Shown here: piece after piece, positions 28,806 through 38,287 of the stretch | Position numbering within the stretch: position 1 is the first letter of the stretch | Layout: the number at the start of each line of letters is the position of its first letter | Source of the DNA: Staphylococcus sp. IVB6240 | GTDB lineage: Bacteria; Bacillota; Bacilli; Staphylococcales; Staphylococcaceae | Reading direction: 5' to 3' | DNA: 64,000 nt | Assembly: GCF_025558425.1 (NCBI RefSeq) | Contig: NZ_CP094718.1 | Coordinates: 2,046,001-2,110,000 of the forward strand | The notes under the pieces: generated by a model | The model's input: only the letters and a program-made list of their open reading frames with translations | Databases searched by the model: none | Told to the model about the DNA's origin: nothing | Position numbers and translations under genes: made by a program

Positions 28806-29808
28806 AATGGATAAAAATGAAAGTGCTGGAACACCTTTATCACCGGAAACCTATTTTGAAATACTGAATGCGCAAGATTATAACTTCTACCACGATGATG
28901 ATTATGACCGCTTCCGTACAGCATATGCGAACTATTTTGGTGGTTTTACAAAGGATCAATTTTGTGCCGCAAACGGTTCAGATGAACTCATTCAAAAGCT
29001 GATGTTTATTATGCCGGAAGGACCTTGTCTGACATTAAATCCTGACTTCTTTATGTATCAAGCATTTGCTGAACAGGTGGGTCGTCCTATTGAATTTGTA
29101 GATGCAACAACAGACTTACAATTTCCAATTGAAGCTGTATTAACACGTATCGATGAAGTCAAACCTAGTTTCTTTATTTTAAGTAATCCACACAATCCAA
29201 CTGGTCAACGCTTTGATGAAACTTATCTCTTACAAATTGCAGATAAAATGAAAGCACTGGGTGGCTATCTTGTGATTGATGAAGCATATATCGACTTTTC
29301 AACACCACTTGATATTACATTGGAAGATCATATTGTCGTAATGCACACTTTATCAAAAGCATTTGGACTTGCCGGTTTACGTGTCGGTGTCTTAATCGGA
29401 ACAGAGCCAACCATCGACCGTGTACGTCGTATTGAACACCCATATCCACTTAATATTTTATCTCTGCGCATTGCGACATATTTATTTGAACATCCAGACT
29501 CAACAAAAGTATTCGTTGCACAACAGCGTGCCTTAAGTGACCGTCTGAAAAACATATTTTCACGCTACGTAAGTGACAAAATCAAATTATATCCGAGTGA
29601 AACCAACTTTATTTTAACAGCAGGCTCTTATGCCGTGTCACTGGGTGAATATGTCTATGATCGCGGATTTAAACCAAGATTCTATGACCCTATCACTGAA
29701 CAGCCTATGAGTGATTGTGTCCGCTACTCTATTGCGACAGAAGAAGATCTAGACCGTTTCGAAAGTATTGTGAAAGAATGGAGTGAACAACATGACCTTT
29801 CAAATTAA
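28798..29808 (+). CDS. hisC: Histidinol-phosphate aminotransferase
   Basis: 336 residues, a fold-type I PLP enzyme. SNPHNPTGQRF and VIDEAYIDF bind the cofactor, and HTLSKAFGLAGLRVG carries the Schiff-base lysine. Converts imidazole acetol phosphate to histidinol phosphate. It starts inside the hisD end (8-base overlap) with GAGGGG upstream. Slightly shorter than most HisC (~350). Confidence 0.94.
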   Translation: MIRMDKNESAGTPLSPETYFEILNAQDYNFYHDDDYDRFRTAYANYFGGFTKDQFCAANGSDELIQKLMFIMPEGPCLTLNPDFFMYQAFAEQVGRPIEFVDATTDLQFPIEAVLTRIDEVKPSFFILSNPHNPTGQRFDETYLLQIADKMKALGGYLVIDEAYIDFSTPLDITLEDHIVVMHTLSKAFGLAGLRVGVLIGTEPTIDRVRRIEHPYPLNILSLRIATYLFEHPDSTKVFVAQQRALSDRLKNIFSRYVSDKIKLYPSETNFILTAGSYAVSLGEYVYDRGFKPRFYDPITEQPMSDCVRYSIATEEDLDRFESIVKEWSEQHDLSN

Positions 29809-30373
29809 ACGTGAAACAAAAGAGACGAAAATTGATATTCGTCTCTCACAATCCAATCAAGAAAGTAACATTCAAACAGGCGTCGGATTTTTAGATCATA
29901 TGCTCACACTGTTTAGCTTTCACAGCGGGCTTACTTTAAATATTGATGTTCAAGGCGACACATGGGTAGACGACCACCATACAACAGAAGATATCGGTAT
30001 CGTTTTAGGGCAATTGCTCTTACAACTCACACAAGAAAATCCTTACTATGAACGTTATGGTCAACAATATTTACCGATGGATGAAACATTAGCACGTGCC
30101 GTTGTAGACATTAGTGGTCGTCCATACCTTCACTTTAATGCGACATTCAGTAAGGAGAAAGTCGGTCAGTTTGATACAGAACTAGTAGAAGAATTTTTCC
30201 GAGCATTTGTCATCAATGCACGTTTAACGGTGCACATTGATTTATTACACCAAGGCAATACACACCACGAGATTGAAGCGATTTTCAAAGCCTTTGCACG
30301 TGCGTTAAAACAAGCACTTGCACCTGCTGACTCGCAACGTATCCCCTCATCCAAAGGTGTGATTGAATCATGA
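29792..30373 (+). CDS. hisB: Imidazoleglycerol-phosphate dehydratase
   Basis: 193 residues, the monofunctional form. GFLDHMLTLFSFHSG and DDHHTTEDIGI bring the Mn-binding histidines, repeated in NTHHEIEAIFKAFA, the pseudo-symmetric second site. No fused phosphatase domain is present. It overlaps the end of hisC by 17 bases; GGAG lies before ATG 29792. Confidence 0.95.
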   Translation: MTFQIKRETKETKIDIRLSQSNQESNIQTGVGFLDHMLTLFSFHSGLTLNIDVQGDTWVDDHHTTEDIGIVLGQLLLQLTQENPYYERYGQQYLPMDETLARAVVDISGRPYLHFNATFSKEKVGQFDTELVEEFFRAFVINARLTVHIDLLHQGNTHHEIEAIFKAFARALKQALAPADSQRIPSSKGVIES

Positions 30374-30945
30374 TTGTCATTGTAGACTATGGACTAGGAA
30401 ATATTCATAATGTTAAACGTGCTGTGGAACACTTAGGTTACGAAGTTGTTTTATCACGCAATCCAGCAACCATCCATGCCGCAGATCAACTCATTTTACC
30501 CGGTGTCGGACACTTTAAAGATGCGATGACAGCAATACGTCAGTATAACCTTGATCAGATACTGCAACAATACGACAAACCCATCATCGGCATTTGTCTT
30601 GGCATGCAGTTAATGTATGAAGCGAGTGAAGAAGGTCATGTTTCTGGACTAGGGCTTCTCAAAGGACGTATTACAGAAATAGAAACACCCTACACCGTCC
30701 CACATCTCGGTTGGAATAATTTAATCTCATCGAAAGCTGACTTAACACAAGATGTTTACTTCGTTCATAGCTATCAAGCACCCATGAATGAAGATGTAAT
30801 CGCTTATGCAGAATATGGCACAGATATTCCAGGTATTGTGCAACACGAATCGTATATCGGCATTCAATTTCATCCAGAAAAAAGTGGTGAAAGTGGTTTG
30901 AATATACTTGCACAAGCACTCAAAGGAGGATGGCAACATGCTTAA
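30370..30945 (+). CDS. hisH: Imidazole glycerol phosphate synthase, glutaminase subunit
   Basis: 191 residues, class I glutamine amidotransferase. GICLGMQLM has the nucleophile Cys; HPEKSG has the His and Glu. It feeds ammonia to HisF. The ATG overlaps the hisB stop (ATGA). Confidence 0.95.
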   Translation: MIVIVDYGLGNIHNVKRAVEHLGYEVVLSRNPATIHAADQLILPGVGHFKDAMTAIRQYNLDQILQQYDKPIIGICLGMQLMYEASEEGHVSGLGLLKGRITEIETPYTVPHLGWNNLISSKADLTQDVYFVHSYQAPMNEDVIAYAEYGTDIPGIVQHESYIGIQFHPEKSGESGLNILAQALKGGWQHA

Positions 30946-31639
30946 ATTATGGCCAGCAATTGACCTTATTGAAGGACAAAGCGTGCGCTTAACAGAGGGA
31001 GATTATGATACATCAGAGGCAATGACACGTTCAGCAGAGGACAGCATTCAATTTTATCAGCAGTTTGAATGTGTTGATCGTATTCACATTATTGATTTAA
31101 TCGGTGCTAAGTCACAACGCGCAGTCGAAATGGACTACATTCGCCAACTCATCAATAGTAGTACGAAACCGATTGAAGTGGGTGGTGGCATCCGTGATGT
31201 GGATACCATTCGTAACTATCTCTCACATGGCGTAGATTACTGTATTGTCGGAACGAAAGCCATTCAAGATATCGACTGGTTAACAGAAACGGCCACATTA
31301 TTTCCCGGGAAACTGTATGTATCCGTGGATGCATATGATACAGATATCAAAATAAATGGTTGGTTAGAAGATGCGCAACTGAACTTATTTGACTATGTAT
31401 CTGCTATTGAACACTTACCACTTGGCGGTGTGATTTATACCGACATCTCGAAAGACGGAAAGTTACAAGGTCCAAACTTTGAACGGACAGCACAACTGGC
31501 AGCCCATACCCAACTTCCTGTTATCGCATCAGGCGGGATTCGTCATCAAGCAGATTTGCACCAACTTGAAGAGACAGGTGTCGCAGCAGCTATTGTAGGA
31601 AAAGCCGCAAACCAACCTGAATTCTGGGAGGGATTATGA
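30938..31639 (+). CDS. hisA: ProFAR isomerase (TIM barrel)
   Basis: 233 residues. Performs the Amadori rearrangement of Pro[17 protein letters not shown] has the first catalytic Asp, VGGGIRD and [13 protein letters not shown] the phosphate and second Asp regions. AAAGGAGG precedes ATG 30938, which lies inside the hisH end (8-base overlap). Confidence 0.95.
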   Translation: MLKLWPAIDLIEGQSVRLTEGDYDTSEAMTRSAEDSIQFYQQFECVDRIHIIDLIGAKSQRAVEMDYIRQLINSSTKPIEVGGGIRDVDTIRNYLSHGVDYCIVGTKAIQDIDWLTETATLFPGKLYVSVDAYDTDIKINGWLEDAQLNLFDYVSAIEHLPLGGVIYTDISKDGKLQGPNFERTAQLAAHTQLPVIASGGIRHQADLHQLEETGVAAAIVGKAANQPEFWEGL

Positions 31640-32403
31640 TGATTAAAAAACGTATCATCCCCTGCCTCGACGTTAAAGATGGACGTGTGGTTAAAGGGAT
31701 TCAGTTCAAAGGGTTGCGCGATATTGGTGATCCCGTCGCACTCGCGATGTATTATAACGACAGCGGTGCCGATGAACTGGTTTTTCTAGACATTTCTAAG
31801 ACAGAACAAGGTCATGATCTAACATTAGATATCATTGAAAAGACAGCATCTCAACTGTTTATTCCATTAACAGTCGGTGGCGGCATTTCAACACTTGATG
31901 ATATTTCTCAGCTGCTCAGACATGGTGCAGACAAAGTATCGCTTAACTCAGCTGCACTCAAAAATCCCGAACTTATTCGCCAAGCAAGTGAAAAGTTCGG
32001 GCGCCAATGTATCTGTATTGCGATTGATAGCCAATATGATCCTGAAACAGATGATTACTACTGCTGTACACACGGTGGTAAGCAACGTACAGACAAGCGT
32101 GTGTATGAGTGGGTTCAAGAAGTAGAGGCACTCGGTGCAGGTGAATTACTCGTGACAAGTATGGCCTATGACGGCATGAAAAACGGCTTTGATCTTGATC
32201 ACTTAAACGGGATTGCACAACGGGTGAATATCCCAATCATCGCTTCAGTTGGTGGCGGCAATGCTGACCACTTTGTAGAACTATTCAATGAAACACCCGT
32301 CTCTGCTGGACTTGCCGCAAGTATTTTACATGATAAAGAAACTACAGTTAAAGAAATAAAAACAACACTTGATCAAGGAGGGATTCCAGTCAGATGGCAC
32401 TAA
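31639..32403 (+). CDS. hisF: Imidazole glycerol phosphate synthase, cyclase subunit
   Basis: 254 residues, TIM barrel. [14 protein letters not shown] carries the catalytic Asp, LTVGGGIST and [10 protein letters not shown] bind phosphates. Usually a second Asp lies in [15 protein letters not shown], seen here. The ATG at 31639 is preferred over 31636 because of spacing to GGGAGG; it shares one base with the hisA stop. Confidence 0.95.
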   Translation: MIKKRIIPCLDVKDGRVVKGIQFKGLRDIGDPVALAMYYNDSGADELVFLDISKTEQGHDLTLDIIEKTASQLFIPLTVGGGISTLDDISQLLRHGADKVSLNSAALKNPELIRQASEKFGRQCICIAIDSQYDPETDDYYCCTHGGKQRTDKRVYEWVQEVEALGAGELLVTSMAYDGMKNGFDLDHLNGIAQRVNIPIIASVGGGNADHFVELFNETPVSAGLAASILHDKETTVKEIKTTLDQGGIPVRWH

Positions 32404-33023
32404 AACCAGACTTTTCCAAAGGACTCTTACCTGCAATTTTACAAGATGCCACAACACAACAAGTATTGATGTTAGGCTACATGAATGAAGAAGCATTTGA
32501 ACGTACGGTCAATGACGGTGTCGCATGGTTCTATTCACGCTCAAAGCAGCGCTTATGGAAGAAGGGGGAAACATCTGAACATACACAACAAGTTGTCGAC
32601 ATACGTCTGGACTGTGATGATGATACAATTTTATTATTTGTAAATCCACAGGGACCAACATGTCACACCGGCTCCCAAAGTTGTTTCAACACACCAGTGC
32701 CCTATCAACTACAACAACTCGAAACAACCATTCAACAACGTGCAAGCGAGCAGTCAGATAAGTCTTACACGCAATATTTACTGACAGAAGGTAAAGAAAA
32801 AATCACTAAGAAATTTGGTGAAGAAGCATTCGAAGTCGTGATTGCAGCTATGAAAAATGACCGTTCCGAACTCATCGCAGAAAGTGCCGATCTACTCTAT
32901 CACCTGTTTGTCCTCTTGCACGAACAAGGCGTAACGATTAATGAGGTTGAATCATTGCTCAGTGAACGTCATAATACACAAAATAACTTTAAAGGCGAAC
33001 GCCAAGATATCGAGAACTGGTGA
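32394..33023 (+). CDS. hisI: Bifunctional PRA-CH cyclohydrolase / PRA-PH pyrophosphatase
   Basis: 209 residues, the fused HisIE. The N-terminal half has WFYSRSKQRLWKKGETS and LDCDDDTILLFV (zinc and magnesium sites of PRA-CH); the C-terminal half from about 110 has KKFGEEAFEVVIAA...ESADLLYHL, a MazG-like PRA-PH helix bundle. Last gene of the operon, overlapping hisF by 10 bases. No histidinol phosphatase gene is in the operon. Confidence 0.95.
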   Translation: MALKPDFSKGLLPAILQDATTQQVLMLGYMNEEAFERTVNDGVAWFYSRSKQRLWKKGETSEHTQQVVDIRLDCDDDTILLFVNPQGPTCHTGSQSCFNTPVPYQLQQLETTIQQRASEQSDKSYTQYLLTEGKEKITKKFGEEAFEVVIAAMKNDRSELIAESADLLYHLFVLLHEQGVTINEVESLLSERHNTQNNFKGERQDIENW

Positions 33024-33038
33024 TAATCGTCATGGAAC

Positions 33039-33073
33039 GACCCCCTCACATTTACTAACATGAGGGGGTCTTT
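33039..33073. terminator. his operon terminator
   Basis: GACCCCCTCA pairs with TGAGGGGGTC, T-tail follows. Confidence 0.88.
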
Positions 33074-33082
33074 AAGTATTCA

Positions 33083-34015
33083 TTATAAATTTCTCAATTT
33101 ATTAATCGATTCTTCCGAAATAAATCCCAGTTGATTTATTCTCCTTTTATTTTTACCAACAATTTTTTCGATAGCGAGAGACACTTTATAAATCTGGTAT
33201 TTGGAATTAGTGCGTCTAACAAAATGATGAATAATATAAAGTACAATTGCCAACCTATTAGAATAATTACCATCTTTAAATCGATATATATCACTTTTCC
33301 AATTATCATTGACTACAGGGGCCGTAGTCAATTTAATATCGACTATATTGGAATTATGAGCACATATATTTCTCATAAAGTTAAGGCATTTAAGCCAAGA
33401 TAATAATTCTTTGTTACTACAATTATAATAATCAGAGATTCTCTGCAAGTTTTTACGTGACATCAATGTAAGTAAATGAACAATATCTCCAAACATCAAA
33501 ACATCAACCATTAACCAAACACTTGGATAACCTTGATAATTAAGGTTCTTCTCTTCTTTCAAATCTAAGCTTCTTGAAAGTTTTATTTTAGTAAATAACT
33601 CTTTTTTAAATCTATTTTGCTGATAATTCAGATAATGTTTGCAGTATTCCTCTTTGTTACACCATTTAGAAAAATCTAAATATCCAAAGGCACCATAAGA
33701 TTCTCCAAGAACGTAAGATATTTTTGTTTTTAGAGAAACTTCTATTTTCTCTATTGCATGTAATAAACCTAGCCTTAAATTCTTATCTTGATAATAACGA
33801 GTAATAACATCGTTGAAATTCACATTTTCGTAAACTCTCATCTGTTCTTTATTCTCGTTTTCAACAACTTTAGATAAAGGATATGCAAATTCTTTCAATT
33901 TATAATAGCCTATATTTTCTAACTTTTCTATAGCTCGTGTTTCATTGTCAATAATCATGCCACGCTTCTTAAATAACTGCAACTGTTCTTTAAATGTTAA
34001 TGGTTTAGGATTCAT
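33083..34015 (-). CDS. Abi_2 (AbiD/AbiF-like) abortive-infection protein
   Basis: 310 residues. LTFKEQLQLFKKRGMIID...LENIGYYKLKEFAYPL is the N-terminal signature of the Abi_2 family (PF07751). FMRNICAHNSN contains an RX4H motif typical of HEPN ribonucleases, and a long helical core surrounds it. Members cause phage resistance by killing or arresting the infected cell. It is more A+T-rich than the neighbouring his and bet genes, suggesting transfer into the his-bet junction. GAGGTG precedes ATG 34015, directly after a terminator-like leader hairpin. Confidence 0.88.
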   Translation of the reverse strand: MNPKPLTFKEQLQLFKKRGMIIDNETRAIEKLENIGYYKLKEFAYPLSKVVENENKEQMRVYENVNFNDVITRYYQDKNLRLGLLHAIEKIEVSLKTKISYVLGESYGAFGYLDFSKWCNKEEYCKHYLNYQQNRFKKELFTKIKLSRSLDLKEEKNLNYQGYPSVWLMVDVLMFGDIVHLLTLMSRKNLQRISDYYNCSNKELLSWLKCLNFMRNICAHNSNIVDIKLTTAPVVNDNWKSDIYRFKDGNYSNRLAIVLYIIHHFVRRTNSKYQIYKVSLAIEKIVGKNKRRINQLGFISEESINKLRNL

Positions 34016-34023
34016 GTCTCACC

Positions 34024-34085
34024 TCAAAAAAATACCCCCACCTCAGAACATGTCTGCCTAAAAGGTGTGGGGGCGTTGTCGTTAT
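34024..34085 (-). ncRNA. Leader / small RNA upstream of the Abi gene
   Basis: From the predicted start near 34085 a ~62-nt transcript folds into one strong stem: CCCCCA and CCU on the 5' arm pair with AGG and UGGGGG on the 3' arm, enclosing a smaller CAGA/UCUG hairpin, followed by a seven-U run. It therefore ends like a terminated small RNA ~10 bases before the Abi start codon. I recall a conserved RNA motif reported upstream of Abi_2 genes; a covariance search would settle identity. Confidence 0.6.
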
Positions 34086-34091
34086 ATTTGT

Positions 34092-34120
34092 ATAATAATC
34101 TATGTATGATACAAAGTCAA
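34092..34120 (-). promoter_or_regulatory. Promoter of the Abi leader RNA
   Basis: On the minus strand TTGACT (34120-34115), 17-bp spacer, TATTAT (34097-34092). Confidence 0.75.
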
Positions 34121-34169
34121 TAATAATACGAATAGCAATCATGTCCTATTCTCTTTTATTTAACAACTC

Positions 34170-34215
34170 AAAAAAGCCTTTAACGACACATATCCTGCGT
34201 GCCGTTAAAGGCTTT
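34170..34215 (-). terminator. Terminator after betA
   Basis: AAAGCCTTTAACGGCAC pairs with GTGTCGTTAAAGGCTTT on the minus strand, then TTTT. Confidence 0.85.
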
Positions 34216-34221
34216 ATAATT

Positions 34222-35928
34222 TTAAATACGATATGATGTTACAGCGCCATCTTCTGGGTCGTTTTTACCGTGAACATAGTAATCCACATGTTCAGGCTCT
34301 AATGGTTTGACACCTTTGATAATATCTGCTGCTTTTTCAGCTAACATGAGTACTGGTGAATGGATGTTTCCGTTTGTTGTTGTTGGCATAACTGATGCGT
34401 CAACAACACGTAGGTTTTCCATGCCGTGTACTTTCATTGTTAATGGGTCCACAACTGCCATTGGGTCTGAGGCAGGTCCCATTTTTGCACTACATGATGG
34501 GTGCAAGGCTGTTTCTGCATCGCGACGTACCCAGTCTAAAATCTCTTCATCAGTTTGAACGCTTGGTCCTGGAGAAATTTCTCCACCGTTATAACGATCC
34601 ATGGCTGGTTGATTTAAGATGTTACGTGCAACACGAATCGCTTCTACCCATTCACGCTTGTCTTCTTCTGTAGATAAGTAGTTGAAGACAAATTTCGGTT
34701 TCACATATGGGTTTGTTGATGTGATTTTTAAGCTACCACGTGAGTTTGAATACATTGGGCCAACATGAACTTGATAGCCATGTGCTGTTTCTGCTTTTTG
34801 TCCATCATAGCGTACTGCAAGTGGCAAGAAATGGAACATTAAGTTTGGATATGCAACATCCTCATTTGAACGGACAAATCCGCCCCCTTCAAAGTGGTTA
34901 CTTGATGCAGCACCTGTACGGCGTGTTATCCATTCTAAACCGATGAATGGCATTTTCAACTTGTTCAAGCTTGGTTGCATTGAAACTGGTTCTTTACAAG
35001 TATGTTGAATGTATACTTCAAGATGATCTTCAAAGTTTTCACCCACACCTGGTAAATGTAAGCGTGGTTCGATACCTAAAGTTTTTAAGTATTCTGTATC
35101 ACCAATACCTGAAAGTTGTAGTAATTGCGGTGTATTAAATGCCCCACCTGATAAGATTACTTCGCGTGCCAATACTTTATGCAAACGACCATTGCGTTTA
35201 TATGTCACGCCTGTCACTGTATTTCCATCAAAATGTAGTTTTTCTACAAATGCACGTGTTTTCACTGTTAAATTTTTACGCTTCATAGCTGGACGTAAAT
35301 AGGCACGTGATGCTGATACACGTTGGCCGTTATGAATTTGACTGTCGAATGGGCCAAAGCCTTCTTGACGGTAACCATTTACATCTTGTGTCTTTTTGTA
35401 ACCCGCTTCTACTGCTGCATCAAAGAATGAATGGAACAGTGGATTGTCGGCTGGTCCACGACGTAGTTTGATTGGACCATTTAAACCACGAATCGAATCA
35501 TTTGGTGTTGCACCGAATGCTGTTTCTAAGCGTTTAAAGTATGGCAGACAGTGTGCATAATCCCATGTTTCCATACCTTTAGGGCTTCCCCATTTTTCAT
35601 AGTCTAATGGATTCCCACGCTGATAGATCATACCGTTAATTGAACTTGATCCACCAAGTACTTTCCCACGTGTATGGAAGACTTTACGTCCACCCATATG
35701 TGGCTCGCCATCTGTCTCATATTTCCAATCATAAAAACGATTACCTGATGGATACATGAGTGCTGCAGGCATTTGAATGAATAAGTCCCAAGGGTAGTCA
35801 CTGCGACCCGCTTCCAGCACTAACACCTTTTTATCTTTATCTTCACTCAAGCGTGCACCTAAAACTGATCCGGCACTACCGCCACCAATAATAATATAGT
35901 CGTACATTTTATCGTATGCTTTACCCAT
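34222..35928 (-). CDS. betA: Choline dehydrogenase
   Basis: 568 residues, GMC flavoprotein. [20 protein letters not shown] is the FAD-binding loop; [14 protein letters not shown] and [17 protein letters not shown] are the two GMC signatures; [10 protein letters not shown] and [20 protein letters not shown] surround the active-site His/Asn region. Oxidises choline to betaine aldehyde at the membrane. AGGAGG lies 7 bases before ATG 35928. Second gene of betB-betA. Confidence 0.95.
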   Translation of the reverse strand: MGKAYDKMYDYIIIGGGSAGSVLGARLSEDKDKKVLVLEAGRSDYPWDLFIQMPAALMYPSGNRFYDWKYETDGEPHMGGRKVFHTRGKVLGGSSSINGMIYQRGNPLDYEKWGSPKGMETWDYAHCLPYFKRLETAFGATPNDSIRGLNGPIKLRRGPADNPLFHSFFDAAVEAGYKKTQDVNGYRQEGFGPFDSQIHNGQRVSASRAYLRPAMKRKNLTVKTRAFVEKLHFDGNTVTGVTYKRNGRLHKVLAREVILSGGAFNTPQLLQLSGIGDTEYLKTLGIEPRLHLPGVGENFEDHLEVYIQHTCKEPVSMQPSLNKLKMPFIGLEWITRRTGAASSNHFEGGGFVRSNEDVAYPNLMFHFLPLAVRYDGQKAETAHGYQVHVGPMYSNSRGSLKITSTNPYVKPKFVFNYLSTEEDKREWVEAIRVARNILNQPAMDRYNGGEISPGPSVQTDEEILDWVRRDAETALHPSCSAKMGPASDPMAVVDPLTMKVHGMENLRVVDASVMPTTTNGNIHSPVLMLAEKAADIIKGVKPLEPEHVDYYVHGKNDPEDGAVTSYRI

Positions 35929-35977
35929 CGAACATCCTCCTAAAATTTAACTTTAAGTGATTGTTTTCCAGTGAAAC

Positions 35978-37474
35978 CTACTTATCTTTTTTAAACCAAT
36001 TGACTGGTTCTGGATTTGTATTTGTTAAAATATGTTTCATTTCAAGATATTCTTCTAAACCGGCAGAACCGAGTTCACGACCGATACCTGATTGTTTGTA
36101 GCCACCCCACGGCGCTTGTGCAAAGTATGGATGGAAGTCATTAATCCATACCGTTCCCATACGTAGCTTGTTTGCGACACGCTGTGCTTTGCCAACATCT
36201 TTTGAGAATACACCGCCTGCAAGACCATAGTTTGAATTGTTAGCGAGACGAATGGCTTCTTCTTCTGTATCGAATCCTTCAATTGTTACAACAGGTCCGA
36301 ATACTTCTTCTTGAACGATACGCATGGATGTATCACAGTTTGTAATCACTGTTGGTTCAAAGAAAAAGCCATCTTGTAAGTCTTCACGGTCAGGGCGTTT
36401 ACCACCAATCGCAATTGTTGCGCCTTCTTCTTTAGCAACGTCCATATAGCTTTCAACTTTTTCACGATGTTCCGCTGAAATCAGTGGTCCCATTTCTGTT
36501 GTATCGTCAAAGCCATTGCCCATTTTAATATGTTTCACACGGTCAATTAATGCCGCTTCAAACTCATCTTTGATCGCATTATGAACGATTAAACGAGAAC
36601 CTGCTGAACATACTTGACCTGCATGGAAATACGCACCATTTAATGCTTGGTCAACCGCTAAGTCAAAGTCTGCATCATCAAACACAACATTTGGATTCTT
36701 ACCACCTAGCTCTAATGCCACTTTTGTGACATTGTTAGCTGCTTGTTTCATAATGCGTTTTCCTGTTTTGATACCACCTGTAAATGACACGAGGTCCACT
36801 TCTGGATGTGTTGACATGATGTCCCCAATTTCAGAACCGGCACCTAATACAAGGTTGATAACGCCTTTCGGGAAACCAACTTCTTCCATCAATTCAAATA
36901 CGCGAATTGTTGTTAATGGTGTGATTTCACTTGGCTTCATCACAAGTGAACAACCTGTTGCTAGCGCTGGTGCAATCTTCCATGATGCTTGAAGCAATGG
37001 ATAATTCCAAGGTGTGATTTGTGTCACAACACCAATCGGCTCTTTCACAACCTTACTCTCTGTATTTGGGATAGGTGATGCGATTAATTCGCCACCTTCT
37101 TTATCTGCTAAACCAGCAAAGTACATGAACACATTATGGATATCGTCCATATCGGCGCGAGACTCTTCTAACGTCTTACCTGTGTCCAATGTCTCTAACT
37201 GTGCTAAGTTTTCACGATTTTCTTTAATTTTGTCAGCAAGTTCACGGACTTTTTGACCTTTATATTCAGCTGTTGCTTGTGCATATTCTCCTTCATCAAA
37301 TGAACGACGTGCGGCTAGAATGGCACGTTCTACATCTTCTGTTGTACCTTCAGCAACAGTTAAAATAACTTCTTGATTATATGGATTAATAATATCGCGT
37401 GTATTTTGATTGCTACTTTCAACCCACTCACCATCGATAAATTGACGGTGTGATAAATTTTTAATTGATTCCAT
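35978..37474 (-). CDS. betB: Betaine-aldehyde dehydrogenase
   Basis: 498 residues. Converts betaine aldehyde to the osmoprotectant glycine betaine. FTGGIKTGKRI binds NAD, ELGGKNPNVVF has the general-base Glu, GQVCSAGSRL the nucleophile Cys. Start 37474 (MESIKN) has GAGGTG 6 bases upstream. First gene of the operon, divergent from the cudC-type regulator. Confidence 0.95.
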   Translation of the reverse strand: MESIKNLSHRQFIDGEWVESSNQNTRDIINPYNQEVILTVAEGTTEDVERAILAARRSFDEGEYAQATAEYKGQKVRELADKIKENRENLAQLETLDTGKTLEESRADMDDIHNVFMYFAGLADKEGGELIASPIPNTESKVVKEPIGVVTQITPWNYPLLQASWKIAPALATGCSLVMKPSEITPLTTIRVFELMEEVGFPKGVINLVLGAGSEIGDIMSTHPEVDLVSFTGGIKTGKRIMKQAANNVTKVALELGGKNPNVVFDDADFDLAVDQALNGAYFHAGQVCSAGSRLIVHNAIKDEFEAALIDRVKHIKMGNGFDDTTEMGPLISAEHREKVESYMDVAKEEGATIAIGGKRPDREDLQDGFFFEPTVITNCDTSMRIVQEEVFGPVVTIEGFDTEEEAIRLANNSNYGLAGGVFSKDVGKAQRVANKLRMGTVWINDFHPYFAQAPWGGYKQSGIGRELGSAGLEEYLEMKHILTNTNPEPVNWFKKDK

Positions 37475-37693
37475 CCTGTACACCTCTGTTAAGTTTGTTA
37501 AGTTTATATTTAACGAATCTCACAAAGTTAACTCTAACACAGATTTTAAAATAGTGTCAACTTTCCCTAATAAGTACTGTTTATTGCTTACGCGTTATTT
37601 CAAAATTTTAATTTTTTTCGGAAAAACTTGTGTTTCTGCTAAAAAGAGTCGTACAATTTAGCCGATAGGTTTCTTAAGGGAGGTGACCATAAA

Positions 37694-38251
37694 ATGAAAT
37701 ATGGGACAGGTTACGCAGCACAACTAGAAGCAGCAAAAGATATTGTTATTAACTCTATTGCAGAAACAATGGATTTATACGGTATTAACCGTAGTACAGG
37801 TAATTTATATGGCACCATGTTATTTGAAGACAGCATGACACTAGACGAGATGCGCAGTGAACTACAGATGAGTAAACCAAGTATGAGCGCAGGGGTTAAA
37901 AAATTACAGGAATTTGCTGTGGTCAAACAACGCTTTACACGTGGGAGTCGTAAGCAACACTTTGAAGCTGAAAAAGATTTCTTTGCTTTTTTCAGCAATT
38001 TCTTCACACAAAAGTGGTATCGTGAAATCAAAATCAATATGGCTGCCTTACAAGAAGCAGAGGCAATGATTGATACAATTATAGCAGCTGATGATGTAGA
38101 AGATGATGTGCGACAAGAAGCCCAAGAAGTCAAAGCACACATGACACACTCACGATTGTATTATCAATGGCTCAACTCAATCAGTGACGCCATTAAATCA
38201 GGAGAAATATTTAAGTATTTTCCAATACCAGATGAAAACAAAGATGCTTAA
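37694..38251 (+). CDS. cudC: GbsR/CudC-type choline-responsive regulator
   Basis: 185 residues of the GbsR family (MarR-like winged helix). LYGTMLFEDSMTLDEMRSELQMSKPSMSAGVKKLQEFAVVKQRF is the DNA-binding domain, and YREIKINMAALQEAEAMIDTI a dimer helix. In bacilli and staphylococci it represses choline uptake and oxidation genes until choline is bound. AAGGGAGGTG precedes ATG 37694. It lies divergent to betB and convergent to the BCCT transporter. Confidence 0.9.
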   Translation: MKYGTGYAAQLEAAKDIVINSIAETMDLYGINRSTGNLYGTMLFEDSMTLDEMRSELQMSKPSMSAGVKKLQEFAVVKQRFTRGSRKQHFEAEKDFFAFFSNFFTQKWYREIKINMAALQEAEAMIDTIIAADDVEDDVRQEAQEVKAHMTHSRLYYQWLNSISDAIKSGEIFKYFPIPDENKDA

Positions 38252-38287
38252 AAAAAGTCTGACATGGTGAATGTCAGACTTTTTTTG
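38251..38287. terminator. Bidirectional terminator between cudC and the BCCT gene
   Basis: AAAAAAGTCTGACAT pairs with ATGTCAGACTTTTTT. Confidence 0.9.
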
